The notes: generated by a model not told the origin, from the sequence alone. DNA of 36,323 bases from Bacteroidota bacterium (GCA_023458215.1 JAEXAJ010000026.1:1-36323); one strand, 5' to 3'; positions 7,534 to 16,890 are shown, counted from the first letter of the stretch. Made by a program: numbers and translations.

Positions 7534-8698
7534 TGGATTAGGAAGTTCTTCTGATAGTATTCTTGTTTCTTGGGGATTAGCTTTAATTATTTTTCTTCAA
7601 AATCCACCATGGCCTTTATGGAATTGTGGATTGCTATTAGGATATTTCTTATCTTTAATATTGATTATCTATATTAATATAAAAAAGAGAAATCGCTACC
7701 TTTTACAAGGAATGAAACAGAAACGTTTTCCAATTTTTTATTTTTCTCTAATCTTTTTATTGATTATACCTCTAGTGTATGGCTTGAAGCTAAGTAGTGT
7801 TTTTATATTTATAACTTATATCCTACTTTTTCGTGTTACTCAAAATGACTTGAAGCATTCTTTGACAATATTGACTAATATCATTGCTTATGTAATATTG
7901 TTTACATTACCTTTTTGGATTTTTCATGTATTCATAACAGAACTACCTTCATTTGGTGAAATCGACATAACTGAGATGAAGGGTCGAGAATACATTTTGG
8001 ATAATCATATATTGTTTTTAACATATAGAGGATTTGATTTTTTTCGTTTTTATTCAGTTTTTGATGAACCAGGTGTACTAGGTACTTTATCCGCATTTAT
8101 AATATTCGGTAATCGTTATAATTTTAAACAATGGCAGAATATTGTTATTTTTATAGGAGGAATATTCACATATTCAATGGCTTTTTATGTGCTATTTTTA
8201 TTGGGGTATTTTTATTATAATACTTATTCTCTGAAACACTTTGTGAAGTCATTATTTTTTCTTATTTGTACAATTCCTATTGTCTTTTTTTTGTTGAAGG
8301 ATGATTTAGCCTTTTCATTGTCAGTTGTTGAGCGTTTTAAAGATTTTGGTTTAAATAGAATTGAAAACAGAACAGGAGAAGAAATTAATAGACATTTGAG
8401 TGAAATGTTTTATTCGCCAACAATATTTTGGGGAGAAGGAACTTCATTCTTACAAAGAAATAGGTCTGAAGTAGGAGCATCTTATAAATTATTTATCATA
8501 GAGTATGGCGTAATGGGATTATTGGGACTTTTTTTAATGTATTTTTCTCTGCTTTGGCAGAAAAACAGAGACACTTTGTTCTTTTTATTTCTTTTTTCTC
8601 TTTCTTTTTTACAGAGACCTTATGCCTTTACAGCATGGCAACTAACTATTTTTGCCGCTGTTGTTGCATCACTTAGTAAAAATATGGAATATGATTGA
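7526..8698 (+). CDS. wzy: Wzy-type polysaccharide polymerase (O-antigen polymerase-like)
   Basis: This 390-aa, very hydrophobic protein has about 10 membrane helices and one long periplasmic loop (roughly residues 255-320, including NRHLSEMFYSPTIFWGEGTSFL). The motif FDEPGVLGTLSAF in the middle is common in Wzy/O-antigen polymerase-like proteins of Bacteroidetes. With Wzx present, it would polymerise flipped repeat units in the periplasm. Wzy proteins share little sequence, so the call rests on topology, the motif and the locus. It overlaps both neighbours by 8 bp, which suggests translational coupling. Confidence 0.8.
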   Translation: MISGLGSSSDSILVSWGLALIIFLQNPPWPLWNCGLLLGYFLSLILIIYINIKKRNRYLLQGMKQKRFPIFYFSLIFLLIIPLVYGLKLSSVFIFITYILLFRVTQNDLKHSLTILTNIIAYVILFTLPFWIFHVFITELPSFGEIDITEMKGREYILDNHILFLTYRGFDFFRFYSVFDEPGVLGTLSAFIIFGNRYNFKQWQNIVIFIGGIFTYSMAFYVLFLLGYFYYNTYSLKHFVKSLFFLICTIPIVFFLLKDDLAFSLSVVERFKDFGLNRIENRTGEEINRHLSEMFYSPTIFWGEGTSFLQRNRSEVGASYKLFIIEYGVMGLLGLFLMYFSLLWQKNRDTLFFLFLFSLSFLQRPYAFTAWQLTIFAAVVASLSKNMEYD

Positions 8699-9644
8699 TT
8701 TCTTTTCTAATCTTTATGCAAGTATTAGGGGTAATAATATTTTGTTGGTAAAAATGAAATATTACTCAATAGAGCGTTTAATTATTCGTTTGTTATGTAA
8801 TGCGATATTGCCGATCTATTTGAGAGTAACCTCTAATAATGTACATTATACGCTACAAGGAACGGATAAGGCAAAAGGGCGTATCATTGTGTCGTTAACA
8901 TCCTTTAATAGACGTATTGGAAGGGTTTGGATAGCTATTGAAAGCATATTGAGACAAACTCATCAACCAGACATAATAATTTTATGGTTGTCAAAAGAGG
9001 AATTTCCTACTATAGATTGTGTGCCTAAGAGTTTATTAAGACTTCAGAAAAGAGGGGTAAAAATAGAACTGCGAGATGGTAATTTAATGTCTCATAAGAA
9101 GTATCATTATACTTTGATTGAATATCCCGATGATCACATGATAACAATTGATGATGATATTATTTACCCATCGAATTTTATTCGTTCATTATTAAATGGA
9201 TATGAACAGAATCCAGAATGTGTTATTTCACTATTTTCTTTTAAAATACGTCGTGATAACGATGGGGAAATATTACCTTATTCAATATGGAGTGCAGAAC
9301 TATTGAATCAGAGTACTTCACCATCTTTTGATATCTTTTTTGGTTCTGGTGGTGGTACGTTTTTTTCGGCCCATGTTTTAGGGGAAGAAGCTAAGAATAT
9401 TACTCTAGCAATGGAAAAATGTAAATTTGCTGATGATGTTTGGCTGAATACAATGTGTCGTTTAAATAAGAAGAAAATTGTTGTTGTTGATAATCTTTTT
9501 TCGTACTTGCCTATATTAAATTTTTCAAACTCTAAACTTGTTACAATTAATAATGGACAAAATCAAAATGATGTTCAATTATCGAATTTAAGAGAATATT
9601 ATATAAAGCATTTTGGAAAAGATCCTTATTCCCCATTAAATTAG
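8691..9644 (+). CDS. GT-A-type glycosyltransferase
   Basis: This 317-aa protein is counted from the ATG at 8691, which overlaps the wzy stop by 8 bp. An upstream TTG at 8652 would extend it, but the ATG gives the same overlap geometry as the previous gene. It looks like a GT-A glycosyltransferase: RIIVSLTSFNRRIGRVWIAI opens the nucleotide-binding fold, IILWLSKEEFP follows, and MITIDDDIIYPSNFI carries the metal-binding acidic triad at about residues 150-155. FADDVWLN near residue 245 may hold the catalytic acid. Donor and acceptor cannot be read from the sequence. Confidence 0.8.
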   Translation: MIDFFSNLYASIRGNNILLVKMKYYSIERLIIRLLCNAILPIYLRVTSNNVHYTLQGTDKAKGRIIVSLTSFNRRIGRVWIAIESILRQTHQPDIIILWLSKEEFPTIDCVPKSLLRLQKRGVKIELRDGNLMSHKKYHYTLIEYPDDHMITIDDDIIYPSNFIRSLLNGYEQNPECVISLFSFKIRRDNDGEILPYSIWSAELLNQSTSPSFDIFFGSGGGTFFSAHVLGEEAKNITLAMEKCKFADDVWLNTMCRLNKKKIVVVDNLFSYLPILNFSNSKLVTINNGQNQNDVQLSNLREYYIKHFGKDPYSPLN

Positions 9645-9651
9645 TAAAGAA

Positions 9652-10731
9652 ATGAAGATAGCAATTATTTTACCTGCGGAACCGGAAATGGCTCCATATA
9701 TTCATTATTACATTGATTTGTTTAAAAATAAATATATAAATTATGATTTGATAGCTTGGAATAGATCGGGGGAAAATAGTAAACAGGCTGAAAATCTTAT
9801 GATGTATGAGCATGTTAGTCCAGATACTTCACATATATTGGCAAAGATATGGGGATATGTTGGATTTGTAAAGTTTGCAAAGAAGCATATGCAAAAAGTA
9901 AAATATGATTTGGTTATTGTCCATACTATATTACCTGCTGTATTAATGAAACAATTTTTAATTGAGGAGTATGGGGGACGTTTTATTTTAGATATTCGTG
10001 ATAGAGGTAGTTTATTTGTGTTTTGGAAAAATCGTTTGAAATCATTATTAGATTCCTCTGCTTTGAATGTTATTTCTTCTGCAGGTTTTACACAATGGCT
10101 TCCAAAAAATAAATTTTATTTGAGTCATAATGTTGGTGTGAATGGAATAAATGGAATGACAATAGAGAAGGATATTTCATTTGGTCAAAAAATTACAATA
10201 TTAAGTATTGGGCAAATTCGCTTTTATGAAGCTAATAGATATTTGATTGATAGTTTAGGTGGTAATTCTCGTTTTTATCTGCATTATGCAGGTTTTGGTC
10301 CGGATAGTGAGAGACTTCAAGAATATTGTAAATCAAAATGCATATTTAATGTTTGTTTTTCTGGACAATATTTGAAACAAGATGAACCTCAAATATTAGC
10401 GAATTGTGATTTTATTAATATTATTTTTCCTAGAACTAGTGGTACACTATCTGCAATGCCGAATAGATTTTATGGAGCAGCTATGTATCGTAAGCCTGTA
10501 ATTGTAACTTCAGGTAGTGTTCAGGCTGAATATGTAAAAAAGTATAGGCTTGGTATTATAGTGGATGGGACGGAAAATTTACAAGAAAAAATAGATACAT
10601 ATATACAATCGTTTGATTCAAAAGAGTTTATAAAAGGTTGTGATGCTTTTTTAAAAGAAATCAGTCAAGATAATGCAGATTTTGTAAGTCATTTAAATTA
10701 TTTGATAGAAAAAAATAGTAAACATGTCTAA
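9652..10731 (+). CDS. GT-B (GT4-like) glycosyltransferase
   Basis: This 359-aa protein has a two-domain GT-B outline. The N-terminal half includes KVKYDLVIVHTILPAVL and FILDIRDRGS. The C-terminal half has ITILSIGQIRFYEANRYLI, LHYAGFGPDSERL and PNRFYGAAMYRKPVIVTSGSVQAEYVKKYRLG, where a GT4-like donor-binding helix would be. It probably adds one sugar of the repeat unit on the cytoplasmic face of the inner membrane. The 3' end overlaps the next gene by 8 bp. Specificity is unknown. Confidence 0.78.
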   Translation: MKIAIILPAEPEMAPYIHYYIDLFKNKYINYDLIAWNRSGENSKQAENLMMYEHVSPDTSHILAKIWGYVGFVKFAKKHMQKVKYDLVIVHTILPAVLMKQFLIEEYGGRFILDIRDRGSLFVFWKNRLKSLLDSSALNVISSAGFTQWLPKNKFYLSHNVGVNGINGMTIEKDISFGQKITILSIGQIRFYEANRYLIDSLGGNSRFYLHYAGFGPDSERLQEYCKSKCIFNVCFSGQYLKQDEPQILANCDFINIIFPRTSGTLSAMPNRFYGAAMYRKPVIVTSGSVQAEYVKKYRLGIIVDGTENLQEKIDTYIQSFDSKEFIKGCDAFLKEISQDNADFVSHLNYLIEKNSKHV

Positions 10732-12070
10732 TCGCATAGGTTTTAAAGAACTAATATATTATTCTAGTCCTGTTTGTATTCAAAATTTGCTTTGTTGTAT
10801 AAAAGGTTATTTTATTAGGAAGAGAAGATACTCACAGGAGTTTATGCAACATTTAAGGCAGTATGAATCCAGAGCTTTTGATGGTCAAGAGGAATTAAGA
10901 AAATTCTTGCAAAATATAGCTGAAGTCCCTTATTATAGACATTTATATAAAGAAAATGATTTTAATCCGAATGCTGAAAATTTGCAGGAAGAGATAAAGA
11001 AACTGCCTGTTTTGACACGTGCTGAGGTTATTGCAAATAAACAAAAAATTATCAATCCGCATTTTAAAAAAGCTGTAATTCTATCGAGCACGGGGGGAAC
11101 TACGGGAGCTGGACTGGAATTTCCGCTTTCGATAGAGGCAGAACATAAACAATGGGCTGTTTGTTGGAGATATCGTGAAAATTTGGGCATTAAGTGGGAT
11201 ACTTGGCACGGGTGGTTCGGTGGTAAAATAATTATTCCTGTACATAAACATAAACCACCTTTCTGGCGTATCAATTACCCATGTAAACAGGTAATGTTTA
11301 GTAGTTTACATTTGTCAGAGGAAACAGTTGTTTTGTTTCATAAATGTATTTGTGAGAAAAAGCTTTCTTGGCTGCATGGATATTCTTGCAATTTGAATTT
11401 GTTAGCTGTACTGATTTTAAAAATGGGATTAAATCCGATTTACACAGTGACACATGTTACTACAGGTTCGGACAATTTATTAGATAGTTATAGAGAAACT
11501 ATTAAAAAAGTATTCCCTAATGCACAAGTACATACACATTATGCAATGAGTGAATGTGTAGCTAATATTAGCGAAACCAAAGATGGTAAAATGTTTGTGG
11601 ATGAAGATTTTGCTTACATGGAATTACTCCCTTTTGATAACAATAAACCCCATCTAAGAAAAATTATTGGTACAGGTTTTGTTAATTATGCTTTTCCGCT
11701 GGTGAGATATGACACAGGAGATGTAGCTGCTATTGATTATGATGATAATGGAAAAATGTATATAACTCGTATAGAAGGAAGAGAAGCGGAATATTTGAAA
11801 CTTCCTAACGGACAGAAGATAGGAGTGACATTTATTGATAATTTTGAATCTTTCAAAAAAATAAAAGCAGCACAGATATATCAACCTGATATAAATACTC
11901 TGATAATTAGAGTAGAAAGGAATGCTGATTATGATCTAGATGAAGAACGGGATATTATAAAAGAAATAGAAGGACGCTTGTCATGTCCCATGAATATCAA
12001 AGTAGAGTATGTAGATAAAATAGAACGTACGAAATCGGGAAAATTGCGTTTGATTATTTCAGATTTTTGA
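10724..12070 (+). CDS. PaaK/CapK-like adenylate-forming enzyme of the CPS locus
   Basis: This 448-aa protein belongs to the phenylacetate-CoA ligase-like (PaaK/CapK) branch of adenylate-forming enzymes. The phosphate-binding loop is SSTGGTTGAGLEFPLS, MSECVANISETKDG occupies the adenine-binding position, YDTGDVAAI is the hinge region aspartate motif, and IERTKSGKLRLI supplies the C-terminal lysine. CapK-like genes occur often in capsule and O-antigen loci, but their reaction is generally undefined; activation of an acyl or amino-acid group for transfer to a sugar is a reasonable inference. It is followed 3 bp later by the heparinase-like gene. Confidence 0.85.
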   Translation: MSNRIGFKELIYYSSPVCIQNLLCCIKGYFIRKRRYSQEFMQHLRQYESRAFDGQEELRKFLQNIAEVPYYRHLYKENDFNPNAENLQEEIKKLPVLTRAEVIANKQKIINPHFKKAVILSSTGGTTGAGLEFPLSIEAEHKQWAVCWRYRENLGIKWDTWHGWFGGKIIIPVHKHKPPFWRINYPCKQVMFSSLHLSEETVVLFHKCICEKKLSWLHGYSCNLNLLAVLILKMGLNPIYTVTHVTTGSDNLLDSYRETIKKVFPNAQVHTHYAMSECVANISETKDGKMFVDEDFAYMELLPFDNNKPHLRKIIGTGFVNYAFPLVRYDTGDVAAIDYDDNGKMYITRIEGREAEYLKLPNGQKIGVTFIDNFESFKKIKAAQIYQPDINTLIIRVERNADYDLDEERDIIKEIEGRLSCPMNIKVEYVDKIERTKSGKLRLIISDF

Positions 12071-12073
12071 TCT

Positions 12074-13636
12074 ATGCTAATAACGAAATTTAAACTTCTT
12101 GTTTACACACTTTATTATCTAAAGCTGATTCAGATTTTTTATAGGGTGAAATTTCTATTAAGGAAATTATTTCCAGTAAAGGTATTATGGAATGTTGATA
12201 AAAGTACAGAAAGCCAGATGTTGACTTGGGAAAATTCTATTTCTTATCCAATGTATTTGAGTAATGGATATGCTTTTACTTTTTTGAATTTGTCACATTC
12301 GTTTCCAAAACAGATTGATTGGAATTGGTTAGGATATGGTAGATTATGGTGTTATAATTTAAATTATTTTGAATTTTTGGATCAAAAGAATACTACTAAA
12401 GATGTGGGGAAAAGATTAATAGATGACTATATTAGTCAGATCTCTTCCGTCATGATTGGTATGGAACCTTATCCTCTTTCACTCAGATGTTTAAATTGGA
12501 TCCGTTTTTTTGCAAAATATGATTTGAAAGATAAGAAATGTGATGCCATATTGTTTCAGCAGTTAGAATTGTTGACACACAAATTAGAGTATCATTTGCT
12601 AGCAAATCATCTTTTAGAAAATGGCTTTGCACTATTGTTTGGAGCTTATTATTTTAATAATGAATATTTTTATAGACAGGCAAAAAGAATATTGTTGCCG
12701 GAGCTAAAAGAGCAGACATTGAAGGATGGGGGAAACTTTGAACTGAGTCCAATGTATCATTGTACTATCCTATTACGTGTCCTTGATAGTTATAATCTGG
12801 TGAAAAATAATGTTTCTTTTTCTTGTGAACTTCTTCCTTTTTTAGAAAAGTATAGCATAAAGATGTTGGGGTGGCTAGATACTGTTATTTTTAAGAATGG
12901 AGATATCCCTTTATTTAATGATGCTGCTTTTCAATCTGCCCCTTCAGCATTATCTTTGTTTGATTATGCTAAAAGATTGGGGATAGTGCATGATGTGGGT
13001 GTTTTAGGTGAATCTGGATACCGAAAAATAGTAAATTCAAAATTTGAAATGGTAATGGATGTTGCTAAGGTGGGACCTGATTATCAGCCTGGACATGCAC
13101 ATGCTGATACATTCAGTTTTGAATTACATGTGAATGACCGTCCTGTAATTGTGGATACAGGTACTTCTACTTATGAACTTAATAAAAATCGTTTCTATGA
13201 ACGTTCCACTGAGGCTCATAATACGGTTGTAGTAGATGATATGAACTCTAGCGAAGTTTGGGCTAGTCATAGGGTTGGACGGAGAGCTTCTGTTACTATT
13301 CTTGAAGATAATGATCATAGATTAATAGCTTGTCATGACGGATATAGATTTAAGGGGATAAAACATATTCGTTCTTTTGAAATGATAAATGAAAATATTG
13401 TTATAACAGATAACATAAATTCTAATGCTGTTGCTTATTTGCATTTTCATCCGGCAGAACATGTGAGTTTGAAGAATGAGAAAACAATTATTGGAAAGGA
13501 TTACTGTATAGAATGTGAAGGAGCTATTTCGATAAAGCTTCTTGATTCATATTATGCCCCAGAATTTAATAAAAGAATCCCTTCTGTTAAAGCCGAGATT
13601 CATTTTAAGAATAGATTATATACGATATTTAAATGA
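12074..13636 (+). CDS. Heparinase II/III-like protein of the CPS locus
   Basis: This 520-aa protein has the layout of heparinase II/III-like proteins. A helical toroid domain (about residues 1-300) includes WCYNLNYFEFLD and GGNFELSPMYHCTILLRVLDSY, with candidate catalytic Tyr and His. A beta-sandwich domain contains PGHAHADTFSFEL, DTGTSTYE and STEAHNTVVVDD. Family members cleave uronic-acid polysaccharides by beta-elimination. In biosynthetic loci the role may instead be trimming or uronate epimerisation. No signal peptide is evident, which fits a biosynthetic rather than degradative role. The ManNAcA predicted for this capsule is a plausible uronate substrate. It overlaps the next gene by 4 bp (ATGA). 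Confidence 0.84.
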   Translation: MLITKFKLLVYTLYYLKLIQIFYRVKFLLRKLFPVKVLWNVDKSTESQMLTWENSISYPMYLSNGYAFTFLNLSHSFPKQIDWNWLGYGRLWCYNLNYFEFLDQKNTTKDVGKRLIDDYISQISSVMIGMEPYPLSLRCLNWIRFFAKYDLKDKKCDAILFQQLELLTHKLEYHLLANHLLENGFALLFGAYYFNNEYFYRQAKRILLPELKEQTLKDGGNFELSPMYHCTILLRVLDSYNLVKNNVSFSCELLPFLEKYSIKMLGWLDTVIFKNGDIPLFNDAAFQSAPSALSLFDYAKRLGIVHDVGVLGESGYRKIVNSKFEMVMDVAKVGPDYQPGHAHADTFSFELHVNDRPVIVDTGTSTYELNKNRFYERSTEAHNTVVVDDMNSSEVWASHRVGRRASVTILEDNDHRLIACHDGYRFKGIKHIRSFEMINENIVITDNINSNAVAYLHFHPAEHVSLKNEKTIIGKDYCIECEGAISIKLLDSYYAPEFNKRIPSVKAEIHFKNRLYTIFK

Positions 13637-14808
13637 AATTATTGTTTTTATCTTTCTATTTTGAACCTGATCTTTGCGCGGGTTCTTTCAGAAATAGTCC
13701 TTTATTTCGAGAGCTGCAAACTAAATTGTCTAAGGATGATCTTATCTATGTAATTACGACACAGCCTAATCGGTATGAAACATTCAAAGTATTGGGATTA
13801 GCAGAAGAATACGGTGAAAATTATATAATAAAAAGAATTGAAATTCCAAAACATAAAGGAGGGATGTTAGATCAAGCTAAATCTTTTTGGGTATTTTATC
13901 GTAAGGCAATTAAAATGGTGGAATGTGAAAATTTTGATTTAGTATATGCTTCTTCTTCTCGACTTTTTACTGCATTTTTAGGCCGTCGGATATCATATTC
14001 AAAAAAATGTATTTTGTATTTAGATATTCGTGATATATTTGTAGACACTATAAAGGATATTTTTAAAAAAAGGAAATGTCTTCAGATACCTATTGTGGCA
14101 ATGGCTAAATATGTGGAAAGATATACTTTTTCTCATGCAAATCACATAAATTTAGTGTCGGAAGGATTCAGAGAATATTTTTATAAATATAAGTGTCCGA
14201 CTTATTCTTATTTTACTAATGGTATAGATAATGTCTTTTTGCAGGCAGAAAAAAATATTGTACGAGAAATAAATAATCCTATGATTATTACTTACGCAGG
14301 TAATATAGGCAGTGGGCAAGGACTTGAGAAAATAGTACCACAAGCTGCCAAAAAATTAGGAGATAAATATTACTTTCGAATAATAGGTGATGGGGGAACC
14401 AAAGAACTTTTACAACAAAAAATAGAAGAATTAGGAGTTGATAATGTAGGGTTATTAAATCCTGTTTCTAGGAAAGAACTTTTGGAATATTATAATCAAT
14501 CAACATTTTTGTTTTTGCATTTGAATGATTTGAATGCTTTTAAGAAGGTTCTACCGTCTAAATTGTTTGAATATGGAGCTTTTAATAAGCCTATCATTGC
14601 AGGTGTTGGAGGATATGCCGCACAATTTATTAAAAATAATTTATCCAATTATATTCTTTTTAAACCCACTGATGTCAATGATTTGGTGTGTCAATTGGAG
14701 AATTACGTTATATCATTTGAGGATAGAAATGGATTTAAAAAAAAATATTCAAGGCAAAATATAATAAAAGATATGGCTAATAATATATTAAATGTTTTGA
14801 AGGCATAA
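13633..14808 (+). CDS. GT4-family glycosyltransferase
   Basis: This 391-aa GT-B glycosyltransferase begins with KLLFLSFYFEPDLCAGSFR, the usual GT4 opening in which a glycine-rich loop follows the first strand. The C-terminal domain has ITYAGNIGSGQGLEKIVPQAA, FRIIGDGGTKELLQQKIEELGVDNV and PSKLFEYGAFNKPIIAGVGGYAAQFI, where the glutamate of LFEYG would contact the donor nucleotide. The ATGA overlap with the heparinase-like gene indicates coupling. The AT-rich cargo composition ends at this gene. Confidence 0.87.
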   Translation: MKLLFLSFYFEPDLCAGSFRNSPLFRELQTKLSKDDLIYVITTQPNRYETFKVLGLAEEYGENYIIKRIEIPKHKGGMLDQAKSFWVFYRKAIKMVECENFDLVYASSSRLFTAFLGRRISYSKKCILYLDIRDIFVDTIKDIFKKRKCLQIPIVAMAKYVERYTFSHANHINLVSEGFREYFYKYKCPTYSYFTNGIDNVFLQAEKNIVREINNPMIITYAGNIGSGQGLEKIVPQAAKKLGDKYYFRIIGDGGTKELLQQKIEELGVDNVGLLNPVSRKELLEYYNQSTFLFLHLNDLNAFKKVLPSKLFEYGAFNKPIIAGVGGYAAQFIKNNLSNYILFKPTDVNDLVCQLENYVISFEDRNGFKKKYSRQNIIKDMANNILNVLKA

Positions 14809-14850
14809 TTCTTTTAAAAATTATCTGTTAGTTTCTTTCTTAAATGTAAT

Positions 14851-15831
14851 ATGAATATACTTATTACAGGAATCCACGGTTTTGTGGGTTCTAATCTTGT
14901 TGTTGCCCTAAAGGAACGTCATAACCTATATGGCTTAGATATTATTGTCTTGGAGAAGGAAGGTGTGATAAAAACCTTCTCTTGGAAGGATATTGAAACG
15001 TCCTCCATGCGTAATCTCCCACAATTCGATGCCATTATTCATTTGGCGGGCAAGGCGCATGATATAAAGAATCAATCTGCTGCTCAGGTTTATTTTGATA
15101 TTAATACCGGTCTAACACAGAAGATATTTGATTTCTTTGTGGAATCATCTGCCCAAAAGTTTATTTTCTTTAGTTCGGTAAAGGCTGCTGCTGATAGTGT
15201 AGTAGGGGATATGCTGACGGAGGATGTGATACCATCTCCGGTAGGACCGTACGGAGAGAGCAAGATTGCTGCTGAGGAATACATCCTTAGTAAGTTGAGA
15301 GTTAAAAGTGGAAAATTAAAAGTTGATCTGTGTGGTGATAAAGAAGTTTATATCGTACGTCCTTGTATGATTCATGGTCCGGGTAATAAGGGAAATCTGA
15401 ATCTGTTATATAATGTGGTGAAGAAAGGAATTCCTTGGCCTTTGGGTGATTTTGAAAACAGAAGGTCATTTACTTCGATTGATAATCTTTGCTATGTGGT
15501 GGAAGGATTGCTAACAAAAAATGTAGAAAGCGGTATTTATCATATAGGTGATGATGAAGCTTTGTCTACGAATGAATTGATAGCTTTGATGTGTGAAATG
15601 TTAGGACGCAAACCGCATATTTGGAAAATGAATAAAGGGATAATGGAAAGTTGTGCGGGATTGGGAACTTTATTACATCTTCCACTGAACACGGAACGTC
15701 TGCGTAAATTGACGGAAAATTATGTGGTAAGTAATGCAAAAATAAAGTCTGCTTTAGGTATCGATAAGATGCCTATAAGGGCGGAAGAGGGGATAATGAA
15801 AACGATAAGATCGTTTCAAACAAAGAAATAA
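14851..15831 (+). CDS. NAD-dependent nucleotide-sugar epimerase/reductase (WbpV-like)
   Basis: This 326-aa extended short-chain dehydrogenase has G7-I-H-G-F-V-G at the N-terminus, HLAGKAHD, FFSSVKAAAD and the catalytic YGESK pair near residue 135. Paired with the WecA-like gene after it, it resembles the WbpV/WbpL arrangement, in which a 4-keto-6-deoxy-HexNAc is reduced or epimerised and then used to start the lipid-linked repeat. No 4,6-dehydratase is present in the window, so that substrate would come from elsewhere. Residues 148-160 (KLRVKSGKLKVDL) look like an in-frame insertion of a simple A-rich repeat. Composition is less AT-rich than the cargo, so it belongs to the conserved 3' part of the locus. 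Confidence 0.87.
   Translation: MNILITGIHGFVGSNLVVALKERHNLYGLDIIVLEKEGVIKTFSWKDIETSSMRNLPQFDAIIHLAGKAHDIKNQSAAQVYFDINTGLTQKIFDFFVESSAQKFIFFSSVKAAADSVVGDMLTEDVIPSPVGPYGESKIAAEEYILSKLRVKSGKLKVDLCGDKEVYIVRPCMIHGPGNKGNLNLLYNVVKKGIPWPLGDFENRRSFTSIDNLCYVVEGLLTKNVESGIYHIGDDEALSTNELIALMCEMLGRKPHIWKMNKGIMESCAGLGTLLHLPLNTERLRKLTENYVVSNAKIKSALGIDKMPIRAEEGIMKTIRSFQTKK
15293..15326 (+). repeat. A-rich simple repeat inserted in frame in the epimerase
   Basis: This 34-bp stretch has AGTTGAGAGTTAAAAGTGG followed by AAAATTAAAAGTTGA, a near-repeat of the unit AGTT(A)AAAGT. It looks like intergenic simple repeats common in Bacteroides rather than coding sequence. It encodes a lysine-rich loop between YILSK and VYIVRPCM, where a shorter loop is usual. 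Confidence 0.55.
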
Positions 15832-15860
15832 GAATGAAAAACTAGAGGAGATATACTGAC

Positions 15861-16811
15861 ATGTATTACTTTATAATTATAGTTCTGCTATTTTTAGCAG
15901 AACTTTTTTATTTTAAGATAGCTGATAGATTTAATATCATTGATAAGCCGAATGAACGGAGTAGTCATACTCGGGTTACTTTACGAGGTGGTGGAATCAT
16001 CTTTTACTTCGGAGCGTTAACTTACTTTCTAACGAGTAGTTTTGAATATCCTTGGTTTATGCTAGCATTGACTTTGGTAACTTTCATTAGTTTCATAGAT
16101 GATATAAGATCCACCAAACAGATTACGAGACTACTTTTTCATTTTTCCGCTATGGCATTAATGTTCTACCAATGGGGATTGTTTTCTTTGTCCTGGTGGT
16201 GGATACTAATTGCTTTGATAATCTGTACGGGCATTATCAATGCCTATAACTTCATGGATGGAATCAATGGAATTACAGGTGGTTATTCTTTCGTGATCCT
16301 TGTTGCACTGGCTTATATAAACAAAGTCATAGTTCCTTTTGTGAACGAAGGCATTATTTATACAGTGCTTTGTTCTGTATTGGTTTTCTGCTTTTTCAAT
16401 TTTCGCACGAAGGCGAAGTGCTTTGCCGGTGATGTGGGTTCTGTAAGTATAGCTTTCATAGTTCTTTTTTTGATCGGCAAGCTGATCGTACAAACGCAAG
16501 AATTCAGCTGGATTGTCTTATTGGTAGTCTATGGCGTAGATAGTGTATTGACTATCATTCACCGTCTGATGCTTCGTGAGAATATCGGATTACCACATAG
16601 GAAGCATCTGTATCAGCTAATGGCAAATGAGTTGAAAATTCCCCATGTAGTAGTATCATCTATTTACATGGTGGCACAATCGTTTGTGATCATTGGATTT
16701 ATCTATTGTCAGAACTATAAGTGTCTCTATTTGATAAGTAATATTCTACTTTTAAGTTTGATTTATGTTTTATTTATGAAGAAGTATTTTCACTTACACT
16801 TGAATAAGTAA
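15861..16811 (+). CDS. WecA/WbpL-like undecaprenyl-phosphate HexNAc-1-phosphate transferase
   Basis: This 316-aa, roughly 10-helix membrane enzyme is of the MraY/WecA superfamily. It transfers a HexNAc-1-phosphate from a UDP sugar to undecaprenyl phosphate, the first committed step of repeat-unit assembly. Motifs visible: RSSHTRVTLRGGG after helix 1, the metal-binding FIDDIRSTK, NAYNFMDGINGITGG, FAGDVGS, and the basic cytoplasmic loop GLPHRKHLYQL. It is the last biosynthetic gene of the CPS operon. Its final codons and following 3' sequence recur in diverged form at 17725-17783, beyond the kinase gene. Confidence 0.92.
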   Translation: MYYFIIIVLLFLAELFYFKIADRFNIIDKPNERSSHTRVTLRGGGIIFYFGALTYFLTSSFEYPWFMLALTLVTFISFIDDIRSTKQITRLLFHFSAMALMFYQWGLFSLSWWWILIALIICTGIINAYNFMDGINGITGGYSFVILVALAYINKVIVPFVNEGIIYTVLCSVLVFCFFNFRTKAKCFAGDVGSVSIAFIVLFLIGKLIVQTQEFSWIVLLVVYGVDSVLTIIHRLMLRENIGLPHRKHLYQLMANELKIPHVVVSSIYMVAQSFVIIGFIYCQNYKCLYLISNILLLSLIYVLFMKKYFHLHLNK

Positions 16812-16818
16812 TCTGAAA
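16756..16818 (+). repeat. Copy A of the duplicated wecA-like 3' end
   Basis: The last codons of the wecA-like gene and about 10 bp beyond (TTTGATTTAT through TTGAATAAGTAATCTGAAA) match 17725-17783 with substitutions and a small deletion. The two copies flank the kinase gene. Confidence 0.65.
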
Positions 16819-16843
16819 GAAGTAGTTTCCATCTGTGGACGGA

Positions 16844-16875
16844 TTTGTATAATTCGGACAGAATACTTATCTTTG
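16844..16875 (+). promoter_or_regulatory. Consensus Bacteroides promoter for the kinase gene
   Basis: TTTG at 16844-16847, then 20 bp, then TATCTTTG at 16868-16875 match the Bacteroidetes -33 and -7 elements exactly. Transcription should begin near 16880, giving a leader of only 10-17 nt before the kinase start. This makes the kinase gene independent of the CPS promoter. Confidence 0.82.
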
Positions 16876-16890
16876 TACAGAGATAAAAAT

